Shown: positions 44,146 to 53,178 of the stretch, piece after piece
How the letters are laid out: each line of letters begins with the position of its first letter
Position numbering within the stretch: position 1 is the stretch's first letter
From: Aequorivita aquimaris
GTDB lineage: Bacteria > Bacteroidota > Bacteroidia > Flavobacteriales > Flavobacteriaceae
DNA length: 64,000 nucleotides
Assembly: GCF_001573155.1 (NCBI RefSeq)
Contig: NZ_JRWG01000002.1
Location: 477,170-541,169, forward strand
Direction of reading: 5' to 3'
Made by a program: the position numbers and the translations under genes
The notes under the pieces: model-generated
Told to the model about the DNA's origin: nothing
The model's input: the letters and a program-made list of their open reading frames with translations, nothing else
The model's database searches: none

Positions 44146-44718
44146 TTATGATTTTATAAAATCTTCCACCAAATCATGCGCTTCCTTCAAGGCCGTTTCC
44201 AAATCGTGGTTTTTAATAATTTTGTCGAACTGCGGCGCAGTCGCCAATTCCACCGAGGCCTTTGCAATGCGCATATTGATGCGTTCATCGCTCTCGGTTT
44301 TGCGTTTTTTAAGTCGAATTTTCAACTCGTCGATACTGGGCGGTTTTACAAAAACTGCTAGCGTTTTTTCCGGATATTTCTTTTTAATCCGAAGTCCGCC
44401 AGCAACGTCAATATCAAAAATCACGTTTTTTCCGTGGCTCCAAATGCGTTCCACTTCACTTTTTAAAGTGCCGTAAAAATTATCGCGATACACCTCTTCC
44501 CACTCCAAAAAATCGCCATTTTTAATGTGCTGCTTAAATTCCTTCAACGAGATGAAATAATAATTTTCGCCATGTTTTTCATCACCCCGTGGCTCGCGAC
44601 TTGTACACGAAACCGAAAATTCCAAGTTGAGGTCGTCCTGTTTCAGCAAATGTTGTACGATAGTGGTTTTCCCACTGCCGGAAGGGGCCGAAAAAACAAT
44701 CAATTTCCCTCCTTCCAT
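44146..44718 (-). CDS. gmk: Guanylate kinase
   Basis: Phosphorylates GMP to GDP. P-loop VFSAPSGSGKTTIVQHLL, GMP-binding region CTSREPRGDEKHGENYYF, and FDIDVAGGLRIKKKYP. 190 aa. The start is the base after the yicC stop, so the two are co-transcribed. Confidence 0.96.
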   Translation of the reverse strand: MEGGKLIVFSAPSGSGKTTIVQHLLKQDDLNLEFSVSCTSREPRGDEKHGENYYFISLKEFKQHIKNGDFLEWEEVYRDNFYGTLKSEVERIWSHGKNVIFDIDVAGGLRIKKKYPEKTLAVFVKPPSIDELKIRLKKRKTESDERINMRIAKASVELATAPQFDKIIKNHDLETALKEAHDLVEDFIKS

Positions 44719-45576
44719 CTATAAAACGTTTAACGCTTGTTCCTTAATTTTTTCAAGCTCGTCCTTCATTTGCACCACCACTTGTTGCATAGGCGCATAA
44801 TTTGCCTTGCTGCCAATGGTGTTGATTTCACGGCCAATTTCCTGTGTAATGAAACCCAATTTTTTTCCGTTGGAATCGTGCGATTTCAAGGATTCCTCAA
44901 AATACTCCAAATGGTTTTTAAGGCGAACTTTTTCTTCGGTGATGTCGTATTTTTCAAGGTAATAGATCAATTCCTGCTCAAAGCGGTTTTCATCCACTTT
45001 TTCCTTTAAATCTGCAACCGCCTTGCGCAATCTTTCCTTTACGCCGTCAATTCTTTCAGGGTCCAAGGCAATCACTTCTTCCAACAATTTTGAAATAGTT
45101 TTGGAACGCTCCAAAAAGTCGTTTTCCAAAACCAAACCTTCATCGGTCCTGTATTCGTTTATGGCTTCCAGCGCTTTGTCAATTCCTTTCAAAATAGCTT
45201 TATATTCCTTCTCGTCAATTTCCTCGCGTTCGGTTTTCAAGGCATCGGGCATGCGCACTGCCATTTTTAAAAGTTCCACGGGGTCGCCATTTACCACGTT
45301 TGCCAATTGCTTTATATATTGCTTTACAACGCCTTCATTCAGCTGCGTGGTTACCTCCTCACCCGTCACTTCAATATAAAGTGAAAAATCCACTTTTCCC
45401 CGTTGCAATGATTTTGCGAGCAAATCGCGGATTTCAAGCTCCTTTTCACGGTAAGCCGAGGGCACGCGCGTGTTGAGGTCGAGCCCTTTGCTGTTTAAAG
45501 ATTTGATTTCGATGGTAATGGTTTTGGAAGGCAACTGAACAACTTCTTTGCCGTAGCCCGTCATGGATTGGATCAT
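44719..45576 (-). CDS. yicC: YicC family endoribonuclease
   Basis: Conserved protein with an N-terminal YicC domain (MIQSMTGYGKEVV) and a C-terminal DUF1732 domain (FITQEIGREINTIGSKANYAPMQQ). E. coli YicC has endoribonuclease activity and influences small RNAs. 285 aa. First gene of the yicC-gmk-nadD cluster. Confidence 0.92.
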   Translation of the reverse strand: MIQSMTGYGKEVVQLPSKTITIEIKSLNSKGLDLNTRVPSAYREKELEIRDLLAKSLQRGKVDFSLYIEVTGEEVTTQLNEGVVKQYIKQLANVVNGDPVELLKMAVRMPDALKTEREEIDEKEYKAILKGIDKALEAINEYRTDEGLVLENDFLERSKTISKLLEEVIALDPERIDGVKERLRKAVADLKEKVDENRFEQELIYYLEKYDITEEKVRLKNHLEYFEESLKSHDSNGKKLGFITQEIGREINTIGSKANYAPMQQVVVQMKDELEKIKEQALNVL

Positions 45577-45596
45577 ATTCCTGTTTTAATGAAGGG

Positions 45597-45604
45597 CAAA
45601 GGTA
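45597..45604 (-). promoter_or_regulatory. -7 promoter box for yicC-gmk
   Basis: TACCTTTG on the minus strand, 20 bp before the yicC start. Confidence 0.55.
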
Positions 45605-45657
45605 ATAAAATTAGGTGGTAGGTTGTGGGTCTGAGGTGTGAGGGTTTTCAAACCCAA

Positions 45658-46614
45658 TTATTCATTCAAGAATTGCATGGTGCGTTTTTCACTATAATAC
45701 AATTTATTGGTTTGATGAAAACCCACGTGTCCGCCGTATTTTGGCGTTTCGAGGAAAAGGTTTTTCATTTTTGAAGCCAAATCCGTTGGATAACATTCCG
45801 AAGAAAGGAAGCTATCGTTTTCGGCATTTAAAACAAGGACCGGAATTTTAATTTTCGGAAGAAATTGCAAGCTGCTGTTTTTTTCGTAATAATCAAACGC
45901 ATCCTTAAACCCGTGTGCCGGCGCGGTATAAACGTTGTCAAATTCCAAAAGGGAAGTGATTTTTTTGTAATCTGAAGCCGTCATTTTTTCGGGGAAATCC
46001 TTCATCTTAGTTTTGTACTTTTTCCGAAGGTTTATCAAAAAGGAGTTGCGGTAAACCCAGTTTGAAAATTCATTCAAAGATTCCAAAGAACCTTTTAAAC
46101 TCAAGGGCGTGGAAATGGCGACGGCTTTTTTTATTTCCTTCGGAAAGGATTCGCGCTCGCCCAAATATTTCAAGAGTAAATTTCCGCCCAAACTGAAACC
46201 TACGAGCGCTATTTCACCGTATTTATCTTTTATCAAAATAGAATTGATGACGGCTTCCAAATCGTCCGTTTTCCCTGCGTTGTATGATTGATACGAAAGA
46301 TTGGTCTCCCCACTGCAACCGCGAAAATTCACCGCAGCAACATCCCAACCGTTTTGGTTTAAAATCTTTGCTTGCCCTTTCATATAGGTTCGCTGGGCGT
46401 TGCCTTCCAGACCGTGAAGCATGATTGCAACTTTCCGTGAATTCTTTTCGGAAAAGGACCAATCGATATCCATAAAATCGCCATCGGGCAATTGCAGACG
46501 TTCGCGCTGTTGCATCAATTTTGGCGACGGACGGAGTTTCGCGGAATAAATTGTAGCGAAGTGTGCGTTTCTAAAAATAATGGAAGGCTCAAACTTACTG
46601 GAAACTAAAGGCAT
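45658..46614 (-). CDS. Alpha/beta hydrolase, YheT family
   Basis: 318 aa. N-terminus HFATIYSAKLRPSPKLMQQRERL is the conserved YheT region; nucleophile in LVGFSLGGNLLLKYLGE; later LVLNAENDSFLSSECYP and GGHVGFHQ carry the Asp and His. Homologues act as esterases on lipid-like substrates; the natural one is unknown. No signal peptide. Confidence 0.88.
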   Translation of the reverse strand: MPLVSSKFEPSIIFRNAHFATIYSAKLRPSPKLMQQRERLQLPDGDFMDIDWSFSEKNSRKVAIMLHGLEGNAQRTYMKGQAKILNQNGWDVAAVNFRGCSGETNLSYQSYNAGKTDDLEAVINSILIKDKYGEIALVGFSLGGNLLLKYLGERESFPKEIKKAVAISTPLSLKGSLESLNEFSNWVYRNSFLINLRKKYKTKMKDFPEKMTASDYKKITSLLEFDNVYTAPAHGFKDAFDYYEKNSSLQFLPKIKIPVLVLNAENDSFLSSECYPTDLASKMKNLFLETPKYGGHVGFHQTNKLYYSEKRTMQFLNE

Positions 46615-46642
46615 ATTTATTTAAAAATTACAAGCAAAATAC

Positions 46643-46650
46643 CAAAAATA
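46643..46650 (-). promoter_or_regulatory. -7 promoter box for the YheT-like gene
   Basis: TATTTTTG on the minus strand, 28 bp before the start codon. Confidence 0.5.
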
Positions 46651-46745
46651 ATAGCATCGATAGCAACCACAGAATCCAAAGTGTCGCTTTAAAACATTTA
46701 ACAGAAACTAAACATATTTACTATGCTTGCATAACAAAAGTACTT

Positions 46746-46753
46746 TAAATTTG
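46746..46753 (+). promoter_or_regulatory. -7 promoter box for the thioesterase
   Basis: TAAATTTG, 15 bp before the ATG at 46769. An upstream candidate start at 46727 precedes the box and is thereby excluded. Confidence 0.65.
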
Positions 46754-46768
46754 CATAAAAGTTTGAAG

Positions 46769-47242
46769 ATGTACACAAAACAATTTGAAATACGCTGGAG
46801 CGATGTGGATGCCAACCGCCACCTGCGCAACAGTGCCTATATAGACTACATGAGCCACACCCGGATGAGCTTTATGCTGGAGAGAGGCATGGACCAGCGG
46901 CATTTGGCCGAATACAACTTGGGCCCCGTGGCATTTTATGAGCATATGTATTATTTCCGAGAGTTTTTTCCCGGGAAGCCCGTAACGGTTTCATTGCAGT
47001 TGAAAGGTCTTTCGGAAGATGGAATGTATTTTGAATTCCTGCACAATTTTTATGATGAAAACGGTAAAAACTATGCCCGTTGCGAAATGATGGGAGCTTG
47101 GATTGATCTTACGGAAAGAAAACTGGTAGGTCTTCCGAAGAAATTTTACGAAATATTCAATGCGTTGGAAAAGACAGACGATTTCAGAATTCTTACCAAA
47201 GAAAACACCCGAAAGTACAGCCAGCGGCCAAAGGATCTTTAG
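46769..47242 (+). CDS. Acyl-CoA thioesterase (hotdog fold)
   Basis: 157 aa. The FEIRWSDVDANRHLRNSAYIDYM motif contains the catalytic Asp and the start of the long hotdog helix, as in 4-hydroxybenzoyl-CoA thioesterase/YbgC-like enzymes. It hydrolyses acyl-CoA or acyl-ACP thioesters; chain preference unknown. Its stop overlaps the convergent EamA gene stop by 4 bp. Confidence 0.87.
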   Translation: MYTKQFEIRWSDVDANRHLRNSAYIDYMSHTRMSFMLERGMDQRHLAEYNLGPVAFYEHMYYFREFFPGKPVTVSLQLKGLSEDGMYFEFLHNFYDENGKNYARCEMMGAWIDLTERKLVGLPKKFYEIFNALEKTDDFRILTKENTRKYSQRPKDL

Positions 47243-48141
47243 TCCGTAATTTTACGGGCGCGCTTTATAGTGGAAAGATAAACGCCCAAAAAGATTAATG
47301 CTGAGGCGCCTATTCGCAAAGCGGTTAGACTATCGGCACCCACTAATACAGCAAAGAGAACTGCTATCACCGGTTGCAAATAAATAAACGCGCCAATGGT
47401 TGAAGGGCTCAATTGTTTTAGGGCGTAAATATTTAAAAGATAGGTCATAACCGTGGTGCAGATAACCACAAAAGCAAGTTTCCAAATAGCTTCAAAAGGC
47501 AGGTTGGTCCAATTTACTTCCGAGAATTCTGAAATGCCGATTGGCAGGTTTATTAAAAACGCAAAGAGAAATAGAAATTTCATAAAAGTAATGGAACTGT
47601 ATTTTGGAACCAATGGTTTCACCAAAATCAAATAAACGGAATAGGAAGTAGCGTTTACAATAAATAGCAGATTTCCCAGTGGAATATTTGGTGCATTGGG
47701 TTGTTCCTTAATTCCAAAAAGAATTAAAACCAAAGCCCCGCCTAGACCCAAAAATATACCGAGACTTTTTATCCAAGTTATCCGCTCCCGCAAAATAAAT
47801 GCTGATAGCACCAAAAGCAAAACTGGTGAAAGCGTAATTATTACCGAACTGTTGATGGGCGTGGAAAGACTCAATCCTTTAAAAAAGGCGAGCATATTCA
47901 AAACCATTCCGAAAAAAGCGCAGATTACAAAACGAAACCAATCGCGGCGCTCAATTTTTTCCGAAGGGAAGAAAAGGCTAATGCCCCAAAATACCAATGC
48001 TGCTCCCGAAACCCGCAACAAAATAAATCCAAAGGGCTGGATTACATCTGGCATCAATCCTTTGGCGATGGTGTGGTTTATACCATAGATGGTACTCGCC
48101 GTGGTTGCGGCCAAAAGTGCAAAAATGCGTGGTTTGGTCAA
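47239..48141 (-). CDS. DMT superfamily transporter (EamA)
   Basis: Ten-helix inner-membrane permease with two EamA halves (residues about 8-140 and 155-290), 300 aa. Motifs such as VLLLVLSAFILRERITWIKSLGIFLGLGGALVLI, the end of the first half, are typical. The substrate is unknown; many are metabolite exporters. The ATG overlaps the stop of the ArsC-like gene by 4 bp (translational coupling). Confidence 0.87.
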   Translation of the reverse strand: MTKPRIFALLAATTASTIYGINHTIAKGLMPDVIQPFGFILLRVSGAALVFWGISLFFPSEKIERRDWFRFVICAFFGMVLNMLAFFKGLSLSTPINSSVIITLSPVLLLVLSAFILRERITWIKSLGIFLGLGGALVLILFGIKEQPNAPNIPLGNLLFIVNATSYSVYLILVKPLVPKYSSITFMKFLFLFAFLINLPIGISEFSEVNWTNLPFEAIWKLAFVVICTTVMTYLLNIYALKQLSPSTIGAFIYLQPVIAVLFAVLVGADSLTALRIGASALIFLGVYLSTIKRARKITD

Positions 48142-48494
48142 TTGTTATGAATGGATTTTTTTGCGGCTGCAACAGTTTTTGGGCTGCTGCCTATGAAGAT
48201 TTCATCATTGTTTACGATTACCGGGCGTTTCAGAAAAGTGTAATGTTCCAAAATAAGCCCTTTGTAATCTTCCTCGAGCAATTTCTCTTCTTTTAAATTG
48301 CGCTCTTGGTACAATTTCGCCCTTCGGCTGAATAGCTCCTCATAACTATCGGTAAGATTAAAAAGTTCGTCCAATTCCTCCTCGGTGATGCCCTGCACTT
48401 TGATGTCCTGTTTTATGAATGACGAGGGAATTTTTATTTCGTCCATTACCCTTTTGCAGGTATCACAACTTGATAAATAATATACTTTTTGCAT
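48138..48494 (-). CDS. ArsC/Spx-family thioredoxin-fold protein
   Basis: 118 aa. The redox motif is SSCDTCKRVMDEI, a CxxC near residues 10-13 at the N-terminal end of the thioredoxin fold; LKRPVIVNNDEIFIG near residue 90 is the conserved RP loop of arsenate-reductase-like proteins. The family contains arsenate reductases and Spx-like regulators; the CxxC points to a disulfide exchange enzyme, but which one is open. A TAATTTTG box at 48499-48506 would make its message leaderless. Confidence 0.8.
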   Translation of the reverse strand: MQKVYYLSSCDTCKRVMDEIKIPSSFIKQDIKVQGITEEELDELFNLTDSYEELFSRRAKLYQERNLKEEKLLEEDYKGLILEHYTFLKRPVIVNNDEIFIGSSPKTVAAAKKSIHNN

Positions 48495-48503
48495 AGTTCA
48501 AAA

Positions 48504-49262
48504 TTAATCAATACTGAGGAAAGGCTCGGCTTCTTTCATCGCAATTTTCAATTCAATGGGGCCGTCTGCATAACTTGCAATGTCGTATTGATTGTAAACG
48601 AATATTAAGCTATCCTGCGTAAAACCGACACTTTCCGGTAGATAAAATTCATCATTTTCAAACCAGAAGCCGTTTTCATTAATGGATTGGTCTTTTGCAA
48701 TTTTTTGTTCCGCGCGAAACTTCTTTTCTGCGAAAGCCGTAAATTCCTTGTTGTTTTTAAAAAGCTCTTCTGAAGTTAGCTCCTCCCCGGTTTTTGGGTC
48801 AATGTTTAAAAAAGAAGTGGTGCCATAGCCGTGGGCCCCACCGGTGAAAAGGTATTGGCGCATTTCGAAACAGATATGTTCTTTTGAGGAATAAATTTCG
48901 TTCACCGAGATTTCCGCAAAATATTCCCCGGCCATATCTGGAAATTGGGCTTTGTCGGCATTGTAAGATTCAATAAAACCAGTTGCTGCTTCCTGTATGG
49001 TCTTAGCGGTGGGGAGGGTGTCTTCGCCTAATAATAGGGAATTGAAGATAAAAAGTTTGATTTTCTGGTTTATTTTTTCGGAAACCTCCTCATCGCCGAA
49101 AACTTCCACATAATTGATAGTAACTTCGGGACATTTGCTGTTTTTGCATATTGCAAGTTCCCTCTCAGTAAAACTTTGCGAAGAAATCTCAATATTTTTC
49201 TCTCGGTCGCATCCCACGACAATTAGTGCAATCAATGCCACAACCGTAATTTTGCTGTTCAT
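48504..49262 (-). CDS. DUF3298/DUF4163 lipoprotein
   Basis: 252 aa. Lipoprotein signal MNSKITVVALIALIVVGCD with a Cys lipobox. The N-terminal ~115 residues fit DUF4163 and the C-terminal ~100 fit DUF3298 (LPESVGFTQDSLIFVYNQYDIASYADGPI), the combination found in anti-sigma factor RsiV's outer domain, where the fold binds lysozyme. RsiV-like function is not implied: there is no transmembrane helix or sigma-binding domain. Likely a periplasmic or surface binding protein. Confidence 0.8.
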   Translation of the reverse strand: MNSKITVVALIALIVVGCDREKNIEISSQSFTERELAICKNSKCPEVTINYVEVFGDEEVSEKINQKIKLFIFNSLLLGEDTLPTAKTIQEAATGFIESYNADKAQFPDMAGEYFAEISVNEIYSSKEHICFEMRQYLFTGGAHGYGTTSFLNIDPKTGEELTSEELFKNNKEFTAFAEKKFRAEQKIAKDQSINENGFWFENDEFYLPESVGFTQDSLIFVYNQYDIASYADGPIELKIAMKEAEPFLSID

Positions 49263-49318
49263 ACGTTAAAAGGAATAGATGGTTAGCTTTAGCAAACGAA
49301 ACCCTTACATTTGCTATT

Positions 49319-49326
49319 CAAAAGTA
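49319..49326 (-). promoter_or_regulatory. -7 promoter box for the DUF3298 lipoprotein
   Basis: TACTTTTG on the minus strand, with a leader of about 50 nt. Back-to-back with the metB box at 49375. Confidence 0.5.
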
Positions 49327-49374
49327 ATAACTTTAAAATCAGCGATTGCAAAAGTTATATTAAAACCTGAAATA

Positions 49375-49382
49375 TAGTTTTG
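49375..49382 (+). promoter_or_regulatory. -7 promoter box for metB
   Basis: TAGTTTTG, 38 bp before the ATG. No SAM-riboswitch-like fold is evident in the 157-bp upstream gap. Confidence 0.5.
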
Positions 49383-49420
49383 GCGTTTGGGATTCTTACT
49401 TTAAAAAAGACCATTTTCTT

Positions 49421-50563
49421 ATGAAATTCAACACAAAAACAATACACGGCGGGCAGCACAATGTAGATCCAGGGTATGGTTCGGTTATGCCGCCCATTTA
49501 TCAAACTTCCACTTATTCACAGACTACGCCTGGTGGGCACAAAGGTTTTCAGTATTCGCGCAGCGGAAACCCCACGCGTGCGGCTTTGGAACGTGCTGTT
49601 GCAAGTTTAGAAAATGGTGAATTTGGACTGGCCTTCGGAAGCGGTCTTGCAGCAATTGATGCGGTGATGAAACTATTAAAACCCGGCGATGAGGTAATCT
49701 CTACGAATGATCTTTATGGCGGAAGCTATCGGTTGTTTACCAAGATTTTTGAAGGCTTTGGCATAAAGTTTCACTTTGTAGGAATGGAAAACGCCGATAA
49801 AATTGAGGAATATGTAAATGATAAAACAAAACTCATTTGGGTAGAAACACCAACCAACCCGATGATGAACATAATCGATATTAAAAAAGCGGCTTCCATT
49901 GCAAAAAAGCACAATGTTTTGCTTGCCGTGGACAACACTTTTGCTACGCCCTATTTACAACAGCCATTGGATATGGGTGCCGATATTGTGATGCACAGCG
50001 CCACAAAATACCTCGGCGGCCACAGCGATGTGGTTATGGGCGCTCTGGTCGTCAAGGACAAAACACTTGCGGAAAGGTTATACTTTATCCAAAACGCCAG
50101 TGGCGCCATTTGCGGGCCACAGGATTGTTTTTTGGTTTTGCGAGGGTTGAAAACGCTTCACATCCGAATGCAGCGCCATTGCGAGAATGGAAAAGCAGTG
50201 GCTGAATTTTTGGCGAACCACCCTAAAATCGAAAAAGTATATTGGCCCGGTTTTGAAAACCATCCAAACCACGCCATCGCAAAGGCACAAATGAAGGATT
50301 TCGGCGGAATGATTTCCTTCGTTACTAAAGGGAATAATTACGAAGAAGCCATCAAAATAGTTGAAAAGTTGAAGATTTTCACCTTGGCGGAAAGCCTCGG
50401 CGGCGTGGAAAGCCTTGCGGGACATCCCGCAAGTATGACGCACGCCAGCATCCCGAAGGAAGAGCGCGAAAAAATAGGTGTAGTTGATTCGTTGATACGT
50501 CTTTCCGTAGGCATTGAGGACGTTGAAGATTTGATTGCAGATTTAAAGCAGGCAATCGGGTAG
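49421..50563 (+). CDS. metB: Cystathionine gamma-synthase/lyase family PLP enzyme
   Basis: Trans-sulfuration enzyme of methionine or cysteine metabolism. PLP lysine in MHSATKYLGGHSDVVMG; PLP-phosphate site in YSRSGNPTRAALE; IKFHFV and WVETPTNPMMNIIDI are typical. 380 aa. Sequence alone does not separate gamma-synthase from gamma-lyase; synthase (metB) is favoured by the overall length and motif spacing. Single gene. Confidence 0.88.
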   Translation: MKFNTKTIHGGQHNVDPGYGSVMPPIYQTSTYSQTTPGGHKGFQYSRSGNPTRAALERAVASLENGEFGLAFGSGLAAIDAVMKLLKPGDEVISTNDLYGGSYRLFTKIFEGFGIKFHFVGMENADKIEEYVNDKTKLIWVETPTNPMMNIIDIKKAASIAKKHNVLLAVDNTFATPYLQQPLDMGADIVMHSATKYLGGHSDVVMGALVVKDKTLAERLYFIQNASGAICGPQDCFLVLRGLKTLHIRMQRHCENGKAVAEFLANHPKIEKVYWPGFENHPNHAIAKAQMKDFGGMISFVTKGNNYEEAIKIVEKLKIFTLAESLGGVESLAGHPASMTHASIPKEEREKIGVVDSLIRLSVGIEDVEDLIADLKQAIG

Positions 50564-50589
50564 CGATTCCCTTAAATATTAAATAAAGA

Positions 50590-50622
50590 AAAAGGCTCGG
50601 AGTTATTAATCCGAGCCTTTTT
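50590..50622. terminator. Bidirectional terminator after metB
   Basis: AAAAAGGCTCGG and CCGAGCCTTTTT arms around AGTTATTAAT. The A and T runs serve both metB and the convergent minus-strand gene. Confidence 0.88.
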
Positions 50623-50640
50623 AATATAATTTGAAATAAT

Positions 50641-51441
50641 TTAATTTATGTAATAGATATAGCCCACATTTAACCAATAGATCCATTCATTGGCTTTGTT
50701 TTCGGGAACTGGCGTAGTTCCGTTATTTTCAAAAGTCGGGTTAAGACCGTCTACCCAATCAGAGAAGTAATAATGCCAACGGCCGTCAAGCATTAGGTCG
50801 CTCAAATCCGTAAGTTTATATCTGATTCCCACACTCCCTACTACTGCCCAAGTTGAAGCAGGATCCTGCTGGAAGGCATTAAAGTATTTATCGGGGGTTG
50901 ATATAGGACTGTTTAGCGGTCCAAAAGTAGAAGAAACTTCTGGATCAAAATTCACCCAATGAACACCAAAACTGATAAAAGGTGCAATTTTATAGCCGCC
51001 TGCCGCAAAATCTCGGATGCTTAACGGGAAGTATTCAAGCTGAGAGCCTACTTCAAAAACAGAAACAGAACCACTCATTGCCCTTAATTGATCTGCAAAA
51101 AGCGAAGTCTGGTCTGGTTCTACCCAACGGCCAAAGTGCTCCAAGTTAGTTTTGTGGTAATCAATCTCTGTACGTATCTTAAAGTGGTCGTTAAAATACT
51201 TATCGCGTGTATAGCAGTTACAATCTGCACGGTAAGAAAAATTGATATAGTGTATCAATCCAACCCCAACACCCACATTTCCAGCATTTGTTTCAAAATC
51301 GTTTCGCTGTCCAAAATCTGAATAAAAAACGACCGGCCCTGTAATTAAACCCACCTCGTGAGAAAAGCCAAACTGACTGTAAACTTCTTGCTTTGCAAAA
51401 GCCAACAAGAAAAATACCAATAACAAAAATCTGGTATTCAT
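50641..51441 (-). CDS. Outer-membrane beta-barrel protein, THC0290_0291 family (tentative)
   Basis: 266 aa with a signal peptide (MNTRFLLLVFFLLAFAKQEVYSQ) followed by aromatic-rich, alternating strands (FEVGSQLEYFPLSIRDF, SFGVHWVNFDPEV, LNVGYIYYIN at the C-terminus), as in small Bacteroidota outer-membrane proteins. The family name is from memory. The start at 51441 places the signal at the N-terminus and fits the -7 box at 51471; the longer frame from 51468 would begin essentially at that box. Confidence 0.7.
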   Translation of the reverse strand: MNTRFLLLVFFLLAFAKQEVYSQFGFSHEVGLITGPVVFYSDFGQRNDFETNAGNVGVGVGLIHYINFSYRADCNCYTRDKYFNDHFKIRTEIDYHKTNLEHFGRWVEPDQTSLFADQLRAMSGSVSVFEVGSQLEYFPLSIRDFAAGGYKIAPFISFGVHWVNFDPEVSSTFGPLNSPISTPDKYFNAFQQDPASTWAVVGSVGIRYKLTDLSDLMLDGRWHYYFSDWVDGLNPTFENNGTTPVPENKANEWIYWLNVGYIYYIN

Positions 51442-51470
51442 TATAAATATGGGTTTAGATTGAGACACAA

Positions 51471-51478
51471 CAAATATA
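51471..51478 (-). promoter_or_regulatory. -7 promoter box for the beta-barrel gene
   Basis: TATATTTG on the minus strand, 29 bp before the ATG at 51441. Confidence 0.55.
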
Positions 51479-51561
51479 TAAAAACATATTTAACAGTGAA
51501 ATTTAATAAAGCTATTTAGCTAATTTGTAAAAAATTGGCGCACAGTTTTTATCATAACGCT

Positions 51562-51569
51562 TATATTTG
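51562..51569 (+). promoter_or_regulatory. -7 promoter box for gdhA
   Basis: TATATTTG, with TTG 24 bp upstream as possible -33. It predicts an unusually long leader of about 130 nt before the ATG at 51701; I see no recognised riboswitch in it. Confidence 0.55.
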
Positions 51570-51697
51570 CTCCTTCCTTATGTAAATGGTTTATTTAATG
51601 TAAATTTTCATCAAATTGAGATATAAAATAGTTTGATAAAATCCATTCTAACAAACAGATACCAACGGAATTCGCTAAAAGTAAAATAAAATTTTAA

Positions 51698-53044
<1,347 letters not shown>

Positions 53045-53070
53045 TACTTCATATCTTAAAATAAAGGAAT

Positions 53071-53121
53071 AGCCTTTCCCAAAAGTCTTTTTTCAAAAAA
53101 AGATTTGGAAAGGCTTTTTTC
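53071..53121 (+). terminator. Terminator after gdhA
   Basis: AGCCTTTCC pairs with GGAAAGGCT, extended inward by CAAA/TTTG and an A/T-rich arm, then a T6 run. Confidence 0.85.
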
Positions 53122-53178
53122 ATTCCCATCCCGCAATAAATAGTATTTTAGCGTGTTAATATTCAAAACCATATTTCT

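Noticed and set aside
49263..49420. Possible SAM riboswitch upstream of metB
   Set aside because: The gap is short and I find none of the multi-stem arrangement or conserved words of known SAM riboswitches, only a divergent promoter pair.
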